In this document: piece by piece, positions 5,789-11,476 of the stretch | How positions within the stretch are numbered: position 1 is the first letter of the stretch | Layout: every line of letters starts with the position of its first letter | Assembly (NCBI GenBank): GCA_017400415.1 | Contig: JAFPTE010000076.1 | Span: 1 to 11,476, forward strand | From: Oscillospiraceae bacterium | GTDB taxonomy: Bacteria; Bacillota; Clostridia; Oscillospirales; Oscillospiraceae | Reading direction: 5' to 3' | Length of the DNA stretch: 11,476 nucleotides | The notes under the pieces: generated by a model | Database searches by the model: none | What the model was told of the DNA's origin: nothing | What the model saw: only the letters and a program-made list of their open reading frames with translations | Program-made: the position numbers and the translations under genes

Positions 5789-7573
5789 TTATCTGCGGCC
5801 GCCGGTTCTCCCGCCGCCGCCGAAGCCGCCGCCCCAGCCGGAGCCGGTGCCTGCAGAGCCCACGGTCTGGGCGGACTGGGTCCAGGAGTAGAACTCCGAG
5901 CCGTCCTTCGTGATGGTATAGCTCTCGTTCAGGGTGAGCGTATCGGCGCTGATCCAGCAGCCCGTAAAGGTCTTTTTCAGGGTGAAGGAGTAAATCTCCG
6001 TTCCCTTGGAGTCCTTGATGACGTAGGAGCCGGCGGAGAAGGCCGTGCGGCCCACCACAACGGTGTTCACGGAGTCGGAGCCGGGGGTCTCGCAGATGCC
6101 GCCCAGGGCCACGATAAGGCCGCCCTTGACGGTGATGGTGCCGTCCACGTCCACGCTGCCGGCCATGGAGCCGGTGGAATTGCCCCCCAGCACCAGGACG
6201 GTGCCGCCGTTCTGGATATAGCTGCCGTTGCAGTCGATGGCGTCCGTATCCCCGGTGGGCGTCTCCACGATGAGGGTGCCGCCGTTTACCGTCAGGGTGG
6301 CGGTGGGTGTGCTCATGCCGCCCCGGCCGCCGAAGCTGGAAACGTTGTTGTTGCCGGAGCCGTCGGCGGCGTTGATGCCGTCGTCCGTGCCGTAGACGTA
6401 GATATTGCCGCTGTTCAGGACGATGTCGCCGCTCTCGATGCCCTCATGGGAGTTGGCGATGTTCACGTTGGGGCCTTCCTCTCCCAGAACGCCGAAGGTA
6501 ACGGTGGAGTCGGCGTGGAAGCCGTCATCCCCGGTGTTGACGGTCACGTTCCCTGCGGTCACGTTAATCACGGCGGCGTTGAAGGCGTCGTCCTCGCTGG
6601 TGACGGAGAGAGTGCCGCCTCCCACGTTTATCTCCAGGGCCTGAATACCCTTATCCTTGCTCTGGACCGTGACGGTGCCGCCGGTGATGTAGATAGTCCC
6701 GGCGGAGGCTGCGTCCCCGTCGTCGGGAACGGCCTTGATGCCCTCGTTCACCGCATTGACATTGACGACGCCGCTCTGGATGGCCACGGCCCCGTCGGCT
6801 GCCAGACCGTTATTGGCAGCGGTGATGTTGGAGGTGACCCCGCCGGTGAGGATAATAACGCTCTCGGCGGCGCCCTTGATGCCGTTCTTGCAGTTTCCGT
6901 TTATATTGAGGGTGCCGGAGCCGGTGACGGTCAGGCTGGCGCCGCTCTTGACCTTGATGGCGGCCCCCTCAAAGGTGGAGGTTTCGCTGTCCGTATCGTT
7001 GGCCAGGTCCTCCTTATCCGTAAGGGTCACGGTGCCGGATACCCAGATGGTGGCCTTGGAGGTCTTGTTTATGCTGACAGGGGCGGTGGTGGAGCAGGTC
7101 AGGTCCAGATTCTTGAGGACCAGGGTCACGCCGGTGGTGCCCTTCTTAACCTTCACGCTGCCCTCCGAAGAGGTGCCGGTGACGGTATAGGTGCCGGCGG
7201 CGGAGATGGTCACCGCCGTGCCCTCCACCTTCACTGCGGCGGCGGAGGAGCCGGTAACGGCCACGCTGCTGCCGGAGAAGGTTATGACGGCTCCGGACTT
7301 GGGCTCGGACTCCGTAAACACCGGGGTGGAGGCGGCGGGATTCGTGCCGGTCTCTGTGTCACTGCCCGTTTTGTCGCCGGTGTTGGACGCCGGGGAGTTA
7401 TCGGTCTTATCGGTGCCGGAGCTTACATTCGTATCGGAGATCTGGGTGCCGGTACTGGCTGCCGTGCCGTCGCTTTCCTCCCCCAGGGTCGGGAGTATAT
7501 AAAGGCCCACCGCCACAAGAAAGGCCAGGAGAACGGCCACTATGGCCAGGATGGTTTTTACTGCACTTGACAT
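5789..7573 (-). CDS. Membrane-anchored carbohydrate-binding beta-helix protein (Cthe_2159/DUF4353 type)
   Basis: The 594-residue product has an N-terminal membrane segment (about residues 8-28) without a lipobox cysteine, so it is an uncleaved anchor or a signal peptide. A Ser/Thr/Asp-rich linker runs to about residue 90. A long region (about 95-510) of short beta strands follows, rich in Thr, Val, Gly and Asn. A recurring turn (NGIK, EGIK, KGIQ, DAFN, DGFH, EGIE, DGIN, DAID) repeats every 21-31 residues from about 230 to 444, the mark of a parallel beta-helix. This matches the carbohydrate-binding family of Clostridium thermocellum Cthe_2159, which binds cellulose and pectic acids. The tail is Gly-rich and ends RTGGRR. 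The true ligand here is unknown. A GTG at 7582 would add three residues but lies inside the ribosome site, so ATG 7573 is preferred. Confidence 0.82.
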   Translation of the reverse strand: MSSAVKTILAIVAVLLAFLVAVGLYILPTLGEESDGTAASTGTQISDTNVSSGTDKTDNSPASNTGDKTGSDTETGTNPAASTPVFTESEPKSGAVITFSGSSVAVTGSSAAAVKVEGTAVTISAAGTYTVTGTSSEGSVKVKKGTTGVTLVLKNLDLTCSTTAPVSINKTSKATIWVSGTVTLTDKEDLANDTDSETSTFEGAAIKVKSGASLTVTGSGTLNINGNCKNGIKGAAESVIILTGGVTSNITAANNGLAADGAVAIQSGVVNVNAVNEGIKAVPDDGDAASAGTIYITGGTVTVQSKDKGIQALEINVGGGTLSVTSEDDAFNAAVINVTAGNVTVNTGDDGFHADSTVTFGVLGEEGPNVNIANSHEGIESGDIVLNSGNIYVYGTDDGINAADGSGNNNVSSFGGRGGMSTPTATLTVNGGTLIVETPTGDTDAIDCNGSYIQNGGTVLVLGGNSTGSMAGSVDVDGTITVKGGLIVALGGICETPGSDSVNTVVVGRTAFSAGSYVIKDSKGTEIYSFTLKKTFTGCWISADTLTLNESYTITKDGSEFYSWTQSAQTVGSAGTGSGWGGGFGGGGRTGGRR

Positions 7574-7578
7574 ATGAG

Positions 7579-7585
7579 TCACCTC
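7579..7585 (-). promoter_or_regulatory. Ribosome binding site that fixes the beta-helix protein start
   Basis: Minus-strand GAGGTGA lies 5 bases before ATG 7573. The in-frame GTG (7582-7580) is part of this site, which argues against it as the initiator. Confidence 0.75.
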
Positions 7586-7596
7586 TTTCTGTCCGT

Positions 7597-7630
7597 ATGA
7601 TATCTTACGAAGCTTAAAGATAGCTTAAAG
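7597..7630 (-). promoter_or_regulatory. Candidate activator box (direct repeat, 11-bp phase) with -10 element
   Basis: Two exact copies of CTTTAAGCT (minus strand, 7630-7622 and 7619-7611) are spaced one DNA helical turn apart, which can be written CTTTAA-N5-CTTTAA. Eleven bases after the second hexamer comes TATCAT (7602-7597), a 5/6 match to the -10 consensus, with no recognisable -35 or TG extension. This layout is that of promoters activated by PhoB/OmpR-type response regulators, which bind 11-bp-phased direct repeats in place of the -35 box. The regulator is not identified. An overlapping inverted repeat (TATCTT-N10-AAGATA, 7601-7622) leaves a dimeric repressor as an alternative. Confidence 0.5.
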
Positions 7631-7640
7631 GACAGATTAT

Positions 7641-9014
7641 TTACAGGAGTTCTTCCAGAATCTCATCCGCCACGAAGACGCCGCTGGCGGAGGCGTGGGA
7701 GAGGGAGTGGGTGACGCCGCTGCCGTCGCCGATGATGAACAGGCCCGGGCAGCAGGTCTCCAGCCGGTTGGAGAGGTTCACTTCCATATTGTAGAACTTG
7801 ACCTCCACCCCGTAGAGAAGGGTGTCGTCATTGGCGGTGCCCGGGGCAATCTTGTCCAGGGCGTGGATCATCTCGATGATGCCGTCCAGGATCCGCTTGG
7901 GCAGTACCAGGCTCAGGTCCCCGGGGGTGGCGGACAGGGTCGGGCGCACAACGCCCTCCTCAATTCGCTTCACGGTGCTGCGGCGGCCCCGCTCCAGGTC
8001 CCCGAAGCGCTGGACCATAACTCCGCCGCCCAGCATGTTGGAGAGGCGGGCGATGCTCTCGCCGTAGCCGTTGGAGTCCTTGAAGGGCTCGGAGAAGTGC
8101 TTGGACACCAGCAGGGCGAAGTTGGTGTTGCCGGTCTTCCGGCTGGGGTCCTCAAAGCTGTGGCCGTTGACGGTGACGATGCCGTTGGTGTTCTCGTTCA
8201 CCACAATGCCGTTGGGGTTCATGCAGAAGGTGCGGACGTAGTCCTCAAACTTCCGGGTGCGGTAGACGATCTTGCTCTCGTACAGGGTATCCGTTATGTG
8301 GGAGAATATCTCCGCCGGGAGCTCCACCCGAACGCCCAGGTCCACACGGTTGGATTTTGTGCCGATGCCCAGGGAGGAGCATACCTCCTCCATCCACTTG
8401 GAGCCGGAGCGGCCCACGGAGACGATGAGCTTTTTCGCCTCATCCTCTCCCCCCTTGTGGAAGACCTTATAGCCCCCCTCAGCCTTCTCGATGCGCTCCA
8501 CGGGGGTGTTGAAGAAGAACTCCACCTTTTCCCTGAGCTCGTTATATATGTTCTCCAGGACCACGTAGTTGATATCCGTGCCCAGGTGGCGGACCGAGGC
8601 GTCCAGCAGGGTCAGGCCGTTCTGCATGCACAGCTTCTTGAACTGGCTGCCGGCGGTGGAGTAGAGCTTGGTGCCCTGACCTCCGTGGCTCATGTTGATA
8701 TCGTCCACGTAATGCATGAGCTCCAGGGCCCGCTGGCGGCCTATGTACTCATAGAGGGTGCCGCCGAAGTCGTTGGTGATGTTGTACTTGCCGTCGGAGA
8801 AGGCGCCGGCGCCGCCGAAGCCGTTCATGATGGCGCAGGTGGGGCAGTTTATGCAGTGGGTTATCTTCTTGCCGTCAATGGGGCACTTCCGCTTCTGCAG
8901 GGGGTTGCCTGTCTCAAAAACGGCGATTTTCAGCTTATCGGTCTTCTTCGTCAGCTCATAGGCGGAGAAAATGCCGCCGGGGCCGGCGCCGATAATGATT
9001 ACGTCATAATTCAT
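7641..9014 (-). CDS. FAD-dependent dehydrogenase, COG2509 type
   Basis: This 457-residue cytoplasmic flavoprotein opens with a Rossmann fold (YDVIIIGAGPGG, GxGxxG at residues 9-14) and E34 at the end of strand 2 for ribose binding. It closes with GLFIIGDGSGVTHSLSHA (424-441), the second FAD contact. Residues 44-60 hold four cysteines as C-X9-C-X2-C-X2-C, followed by GFGGAGAFSDGK (65-76), a glycine-rich block I associate with the uncharacterised COG2509 family of FAD dehydrogenases. The cysteines could bind a metal or iron-sulfur cluster. The substrate is unknown. The ATG lies 4 bases after the upstream peptidase stop, and the ribosome site GAGGTAA (9025-9019) contains that stop codon, so the two are translationally coupled. 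No terminator follows, so read-through into the beta-helix gene is possible. Confidence 0.85.
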   Translation of the reverse strand: MNYDVIIIGAGPGGIFSAYELTKKTDKLKIAVFETGNPLQKRKCPIDGKKITHCINCPTCAIMNGFGGAGAFSDGKYNITNDFGGTLYEYIGRQRALELMHYVDDINMSHGGQGTKLYSTAGSQFKKLCMQNGLTLLDASVRHLGTDINYVVLENIYNELREKVEFFFNTPVERIEKAEGGYKVFHKGGEDEAKKLIVSVGRSGSKWMEEVCSSLGIGTKSNRVDLGVRVELPAEIFSHITDTLYESKIVYRTRKFEDYVRTFCMNPNGIVVNENTNGIVTVNGHSFEDPSRKTGNTNFALLVSKHFSEPFKDSNGYGESIARLSNMLGGGVMVQRFGDLERGRRSTVKRIEEGVVRPTLSATPGDLSLVLPKRILDGIIEMIHALDKIAPGTANDDTLLYGVEVKFYNMEVNLSNRLETCCPGLFIIGDGSGVTHSLSHASASGVFVADEILEELL

Positions 9015-9018
9015 CTGT

Positions 9019-10305
9019 TTACCTCAGCTCGTACTCCCCGTTTTCGCCGGGAACAAGGGTTTTTTCAAAGAAGAGCCTTACGGCCTTTATCATATATTCC
9101 GTATCCTCTGCGCCTGCGGTCTCGCAGGAGGAGTGCATGGCCAGCTGGGCAAGGCCGATATCCACAGCGTCCAGGCTCACCTGGCTGGCGGAGATGTTGC
9201 CCAGGGTGCCGCCGCCGGGGATATCCGGCCGGTTGGCGTAGGTCTGGACTGGCACCCCGGCCTCACTGCATATGAGCCTGAAGAGGGCCGTGGAGACTCC
9301 GTCGGAGGTGTAGCGCTGGGCGGCGTTGAACTTTATGACTATGCCGCCGTTCATAATGGGCTTGTTCATAGAGTCTGCGTACTCCGGATGGTTGGGGTGG
9401 ACGGAGTGGGCGTTATCGCAGGAGAGCATAAGGCTGGCGGCCACGGCCCGGCGCATATCCTCGGAATCTCCGCCCAGGGCGGCGTTGATGCGCTCCAGAG
9501 TGTCCCGCAGGAAGGTGGAGGCGGCGCCCTGCTTGGTGTGGCTGCCCACCTCCTCATTGTCGAACACCGCCATGACCGGCACGGAGGCGGCGGTCCCGCT
9601 GCTCAGAAAGGCCTCCAGAGTCGAGAAGACACACTGCAGGTCGTCCAGCCTGGGGGCGGTGACGAAGTCGGACCACTCCACGCCCTTCTGGGGATTATAA
9701 ACGTACAGATCGGTGCCCAGGATATCCTCGCTCTTCACACCGGCCAGGGCAGCCACCCGCTCTCTCATGGTGCCCGCCCGGCCCTTAAGACCGTAAAGAG
9801 GCTGCAGGTCCACGGCGGGGTTATAGTTGGTGTCCTTGTTGGCGTTTCTGTTCATGTGGATAGCCACGTTGGGCATGATGCAGACAGGCTCGGAAAAATC
9901 CACAAGCCTTGCTGCGGCGCCCTTCTCGGTCCTGACCAGGACCCGGCCCGCCACGGAAAGGGGCCTGTCCAGCCAGGTGGAGTAAATCATGCCGCCGTAG
10001 CCCTCGCAGGAGAGGCGGACGAAGTCACCCTTGGGCTCCTCCAGAACGTCTCGCAGGCGGAAGCAGGGGCTGTCGCAGTGGGCGGCGGAGATCATGAACC
10101 CGGCCCTCTCCCCCTCCGGAATCCGGAAGGCGATGACTGAGGAGCCGTTGCGGGTGACATAATATCCCCTGCCCTGCTCCAGGCTCCAGCTCTCAGCCTC
10201 GGAAAGGCGGGTATAGCCCTCCCCCTCCAGCCGCTGCGAGATATTCCTTACGGCGTGAAAGGGCGTAGGGCTCCGGTCAATAAAGTCAATGAGCTTTTTA
10301 TTCAA
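9019..10305 (-). CDS. apeB: M18 family aspartyl aminopeptidase
   Basis: M18 enzymes are cytoplasmic dinuclear-zinc aminopeptidases that remove N-terminal residues, usually Asp or Glu, from peptides. With the TTG start at 10305 the product has 428 residues, normal for the family, and begins MNKKLIDFIDRSPTPFHAV, the typical M18 opening. Expected metal and catalytic residues are present: H76 in SAAHCDSP, D221 in RLDDLQ, E251 and E252 in DNEEVGS, D297 in SCDNAHSVHPN and H391 near MHSSCE. AAGGGAG (10320-10314) sits 8 bases before the TTG. The frame stays open to another TTG at 10368, but that stretch overlaps the promoter, so the longer form is rejected. It is the first gene of a unit with the FAD dehydrogenase. 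Residue specificity is inferred from family. Confidence 0.93.
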   Translation of the reverse strand: MNKKLIDFIDRSPTPFHAVRNISQRLEGEGYTRLSEAESWSLEQGRGYYVTRNGSSVIAFRIPEGERAGFMISAAHCDSPCFRLRDVLEEPKGDFVRLSCEGYGGMIYSTWLDRPLSVAGRVLVRTEKGAAARLVDFSEPVCIMPNVAIHMNRNANKDTNYNPAVDLQPLYGLKGRAGTMRERVAALAGVKSEDILGTDLYVYNPQKGVEWSDFVTAPRLDDLQCVFSTLEAFLSSGTAASVPVMAVFDNEEVGSHTKQGAASTFLRDTLERINAALGGDSEDMRRAVAASLMLSCDNAHSVHPNHPEYADSMNKPIMNGGIVIKFNAAQRYTSDGVSTALFRLICSEAGVPVQTYANRPDIPGGGTLGNISASQVSLDAVDIGLAQLAMHSSCETAGAEDTEYMIKAVRLFFEKTLVPGENGEYELR

Positions 10306-10339
10306 AAGAAAGTCTCCCTTCTGACAGACATACACAGTA

Positions 10340-10368
10340 ATTATACCATACTTTATTCCGGGCCGCAA
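10340..10368 (-). promoter_or_regulatory. Extended -10 promoter for the peptidase-dehydrogenase unit
   Basis: Read on the minus strand, a weak -35 (TTGCGG, 10368-10363) is followed after 17 bases by a perfect TATAAT (10345-10340). TATGG just before it gives a TG-N extended -10. Transcription would begin near 10333, a leader of about 28 bases before the TTG start. Confidence 0.75.
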
Positions 10369-10373
10369 GGCAT

Positions 10374-10400
10374 AAAAACGCCCCGGACAGAACCGGGGCG
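10374..10400 (-). terminator. Rho-independent terminator after pyrBI
   Basis: An 8-bp perfect stem (CGCCCCGG 10379-10386 with CCGGGGCG 10393-10400) and a 6-base loop are followed on the minus strand by five T residues (10378-10374). It begins 9 bases after the pyrI stop codon. Confidence 0.9.
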
Positions 10401-10409
10401 AAATCTTTT

Positions 10410-10829
10410 TTACTTCTTTGCTCTGGTCTCGCAGTATAGGCAGCGGTAAACCTTGTTTTCCGGATCAGTCAGAAGGAAAATCTGGTCCAGCTCCTGCTCC
10501 GTGGCGGAGATGCACCGGGGGTTCAGGCACCGCACCACGTTCACAAGCCGCCTGGGCAGGGTCAGCTCACGCTTCTCAAGAAGCCGGCCGTCTCTGATTA
10601 TGTTAACTGTTGCCCCGGGCTCCGCAAAGGCGATCACGTCCAGGTCAATGGGGATATCGGCGTCGATTTTCAGAATGTCCTTCTTCCCCATCTTCCGGCT
10701 CTGGACGTTTTTCATAAGGGCCACGGGCACGTCCAGGCTGTCCAGCTTCAGAAGCTCATAGAGCCGCATGCCGCCGCCGGGGGTTATGTGGTCGATGACC
10801 ACGCCGTTTTTTATGGAGTCAACGTTCAC
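10410..10829 (-). CDS. pyrI: Aspartate carbamoyltransferase regulatory subunit
   Basis: PyrI binds nucleotide effectors and holds ATCase catalytic trimers together. The 139-residue product has an N-terminal allosteric domain (GVVIDHITPGGGMRLYELL, residues 9-27) and a C-terminal zinc domain with the four ligands C101, C106, C130 and C133 in the C-X4-C and C-X2-C pattern of the E. coli protein. The chain is slightly shorter than the E. coli protein (about 153). The start is GTG at 10829, overlapping the pyrB stop as GTGA; GGGAGG (10845-10840) lies 10 bases upstream inside pyrB. The overlap implies translational coupling of catalytic and regulatory chains. A terminator follows, so pyrI ends the transcript. 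Confidence 0.96.
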   Translation of the reverse strand: MNVDSIKNGVVIDHITPGGGMRLYELLKLDSLDVPVALMKNVQSRKMGKKDILKIDADIPIDLDVIAFAEPGATVNIIRDGRLLEKRELTLPRRLVNVVRCLNPRCISATEQELDQIFLLTDPENKVYRCLYCETRAKK

Positions 10830-11476
10830 AGTGTTCCCGCCTCCCGCAAAAGCATTAATATGAGGGCCATGCGCATGTACTTGCCGTTCAGCACCTGCTT
10901 GAAGTAGGCCGCCCGGGGATCCCGGTCCACAGCCACGCTTATTTCGTTTACCCTGGGCAGGGGGTGAAGAACGGACATATCCGGCTTTGCCAGGCGGAGC
11001 TTTTCCGGGGTAAGGATGTAGCTGTCCTTCAGGCGCAGGTAGTCCTCCTCGTTGAAGAACCGCTCCCGCTGGACCCGGGTCATATAGAGGATGTCCAGCT
11101 CCGGCATGGCAGCCTCCAGATCCGTGGTCTGGGTGTAGGGAATGCCCTTTTCCTTCAGGGCGTCCTTCTTCACGTAGCTGGGCAGCTTCAGCTCCTCGGG
11201 GGAGATGAGCACGAAGTTGAGCCCCTCATAGCGGCTGAGCGCGGAGATGAGGGAGTGAACGGTGCGGCCGAATTTCAAATCGCCGCAGAGGCCCACAGTG
11301 AGATGGTCGAAGCGGCCCTTTTCCCGATAGATGGTGAGCAGGTCGGCGAGCGTCTGGGTGGGATGGTTGTGCCCGCCGTCACCCGCGTTGATAACGGGGA
11401 CGGAGGCGTTCATGGCGGCTACCAGCGGCGCGCCCTCTTTGGGGTGGCGCATGGCGATGATATCCGCATAGCAGCT
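10826..11476 (-). CDS. pyrB: Aspartate carbamoyltransferase catalytic subunit, C-terminal 216 residues (5' end outside window)
   Basis: PyrB joins carbamoyl phosphate and aspartate in the first committed step of pyrimidine synthesis. The frame is open to the right edge; the first visible residues are SCYADIIAMRHPKEGA, so the ATG at 11452 is internal and not the start. About 90 N-terminal residues, including the carbamoyl-phosphate STRT loop, are beyond the edge. Visible family motifs are NAGDGGHNHPTQT with the catalytic His, LCGDLKFGRTVHSL, DILYMTRVQRERF and the HPLPRVNEI block near the C-terminus that contacts substrate. These match ATCase rather than ornithine carbamoyltransferase. The TGA stop overlaps the pyrI start by 4 bases. 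Any pyrimidine-sensing leader would be upstream and out of view. Confidence 0.97.
   Translation of the reverse strand, partial: SCYADIIAMRHPKEGAPLVAAMNASVPVINAGDGGHNHPTQTLADLLTIYREKGRFDHLTVGLCGDLKFGRTVHSLISALSRYEGLNFVLISPEELKLPSYVKKDALKEKGIPYTQTTDLEAAMPELDILYMTRVQRERFFNEEDYLRLKDSYILTPEKLRLAKPDMSVLHPLPRVNEISVAVDRDPRAAYFKQVLNGKYMRMALILMLLREAGTL

Noticed and set aside
6446..7570. Gly/Ala-rich open frame on the plus strand opposite the beta-helix protein gene
   Set aside because: Complement of the Thr/Ser/Val codons of the true gene; no start signal and no recognisable motif.
7695..9275. Long open frame (526 codons) on the plus strand opposite the FAD dehydrogenase
   Set aside because: It is antisense to a gene with clear FAD motifs, composition is Gly/Ala/Val/His-rich without domains, and there is no ribosome site.
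9133..10140. Plus-strand open frame of 335 codons opposite the M18 peptidase
   Set aside because: Antisense to intact zinc-peptidase motifs; composition is typical of a shadow frame.
10306..10368. N-terminal extension of the aminopeptidase to a TTG at 10368
   Set aside because: This stretch contains the TATAAT and the -35 box, so it would not be in the mRNA. The TTG at 10305 has a well-spaced AAGGGAG and gives the usual family N-terminus.

Overview
The window reads as chromosomal core sequence from a GC-rich, spore-forming, Gram-positive anaerobe. The two genes for dipicolinate synthase (dpaA/dpaB, also called spoVFA/spoVFB) point to an endospore former. The split ATCase (pyrB plus zinc-binding pyrI), the clostridial-type CarD-like protein, the TATG-N-TATAAT promoters and the strong AGGAGG-type ribosome sites fit class Clostridia. 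The GC-rich third positions suggest an Oscillospiraceae-like lineage; that family-level placement is inference only. No mobile element, CRISPR array, tRNA, rRNA or phage gene was seen.

Left part, plus strand (1-5050). The end of groES and a complete groEL are followed, without an intervening terminator, by a small three-helix membrane protein of the GlsB/YeaQ family. A strong terminator (2175-2206) closes this stress unit. A new promoter (2221-2248) then drives a fused ThrE-type threonine/serine exporter with its own terminator. A structured 46-base gap leads into dpaA-dpaB, which together make dipicolinic acid for the spore core. A terminator at 5020-5052 ends this unit.

Right part, minus strand (5052-11476). 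Read in the direction of transcription, the order is: pyrB (5' end beyond the right edge), overlapping pyrI by 4 bases, and a terminator; then a promoter, an M18 aminopeptidase (TTG start), and an FAD-dependent dehydrogenase of the COG2509 type coupled to it by overlap of stop codon and ribosome site; then a 67-base gap with a phased direct repeat and a -10 box; then a membrane-anchored beta-helix protein of the Cthe_2159/DUF4353 type; then a terminator, a strong extended -10 promoter, a 94-base hairpin-bearing leader and a CarD-family RNA polymerase-binding regulator, convergent with dpaB.

Most of this is ordinary housekeeping and sporulation content, and I see no convincing new multi-gene system. 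The points most worth a second look are the 11-bp-phased direct repeat in front of the beta-helix gene (looks like a response-regulator-activated promoter), the C-X9-C-X2-C-X2-C cluster in the FAD enzyme, the CarD homologue lacking the DNA-wedge tryptophan, and the structured leaders of carD and dpaA.
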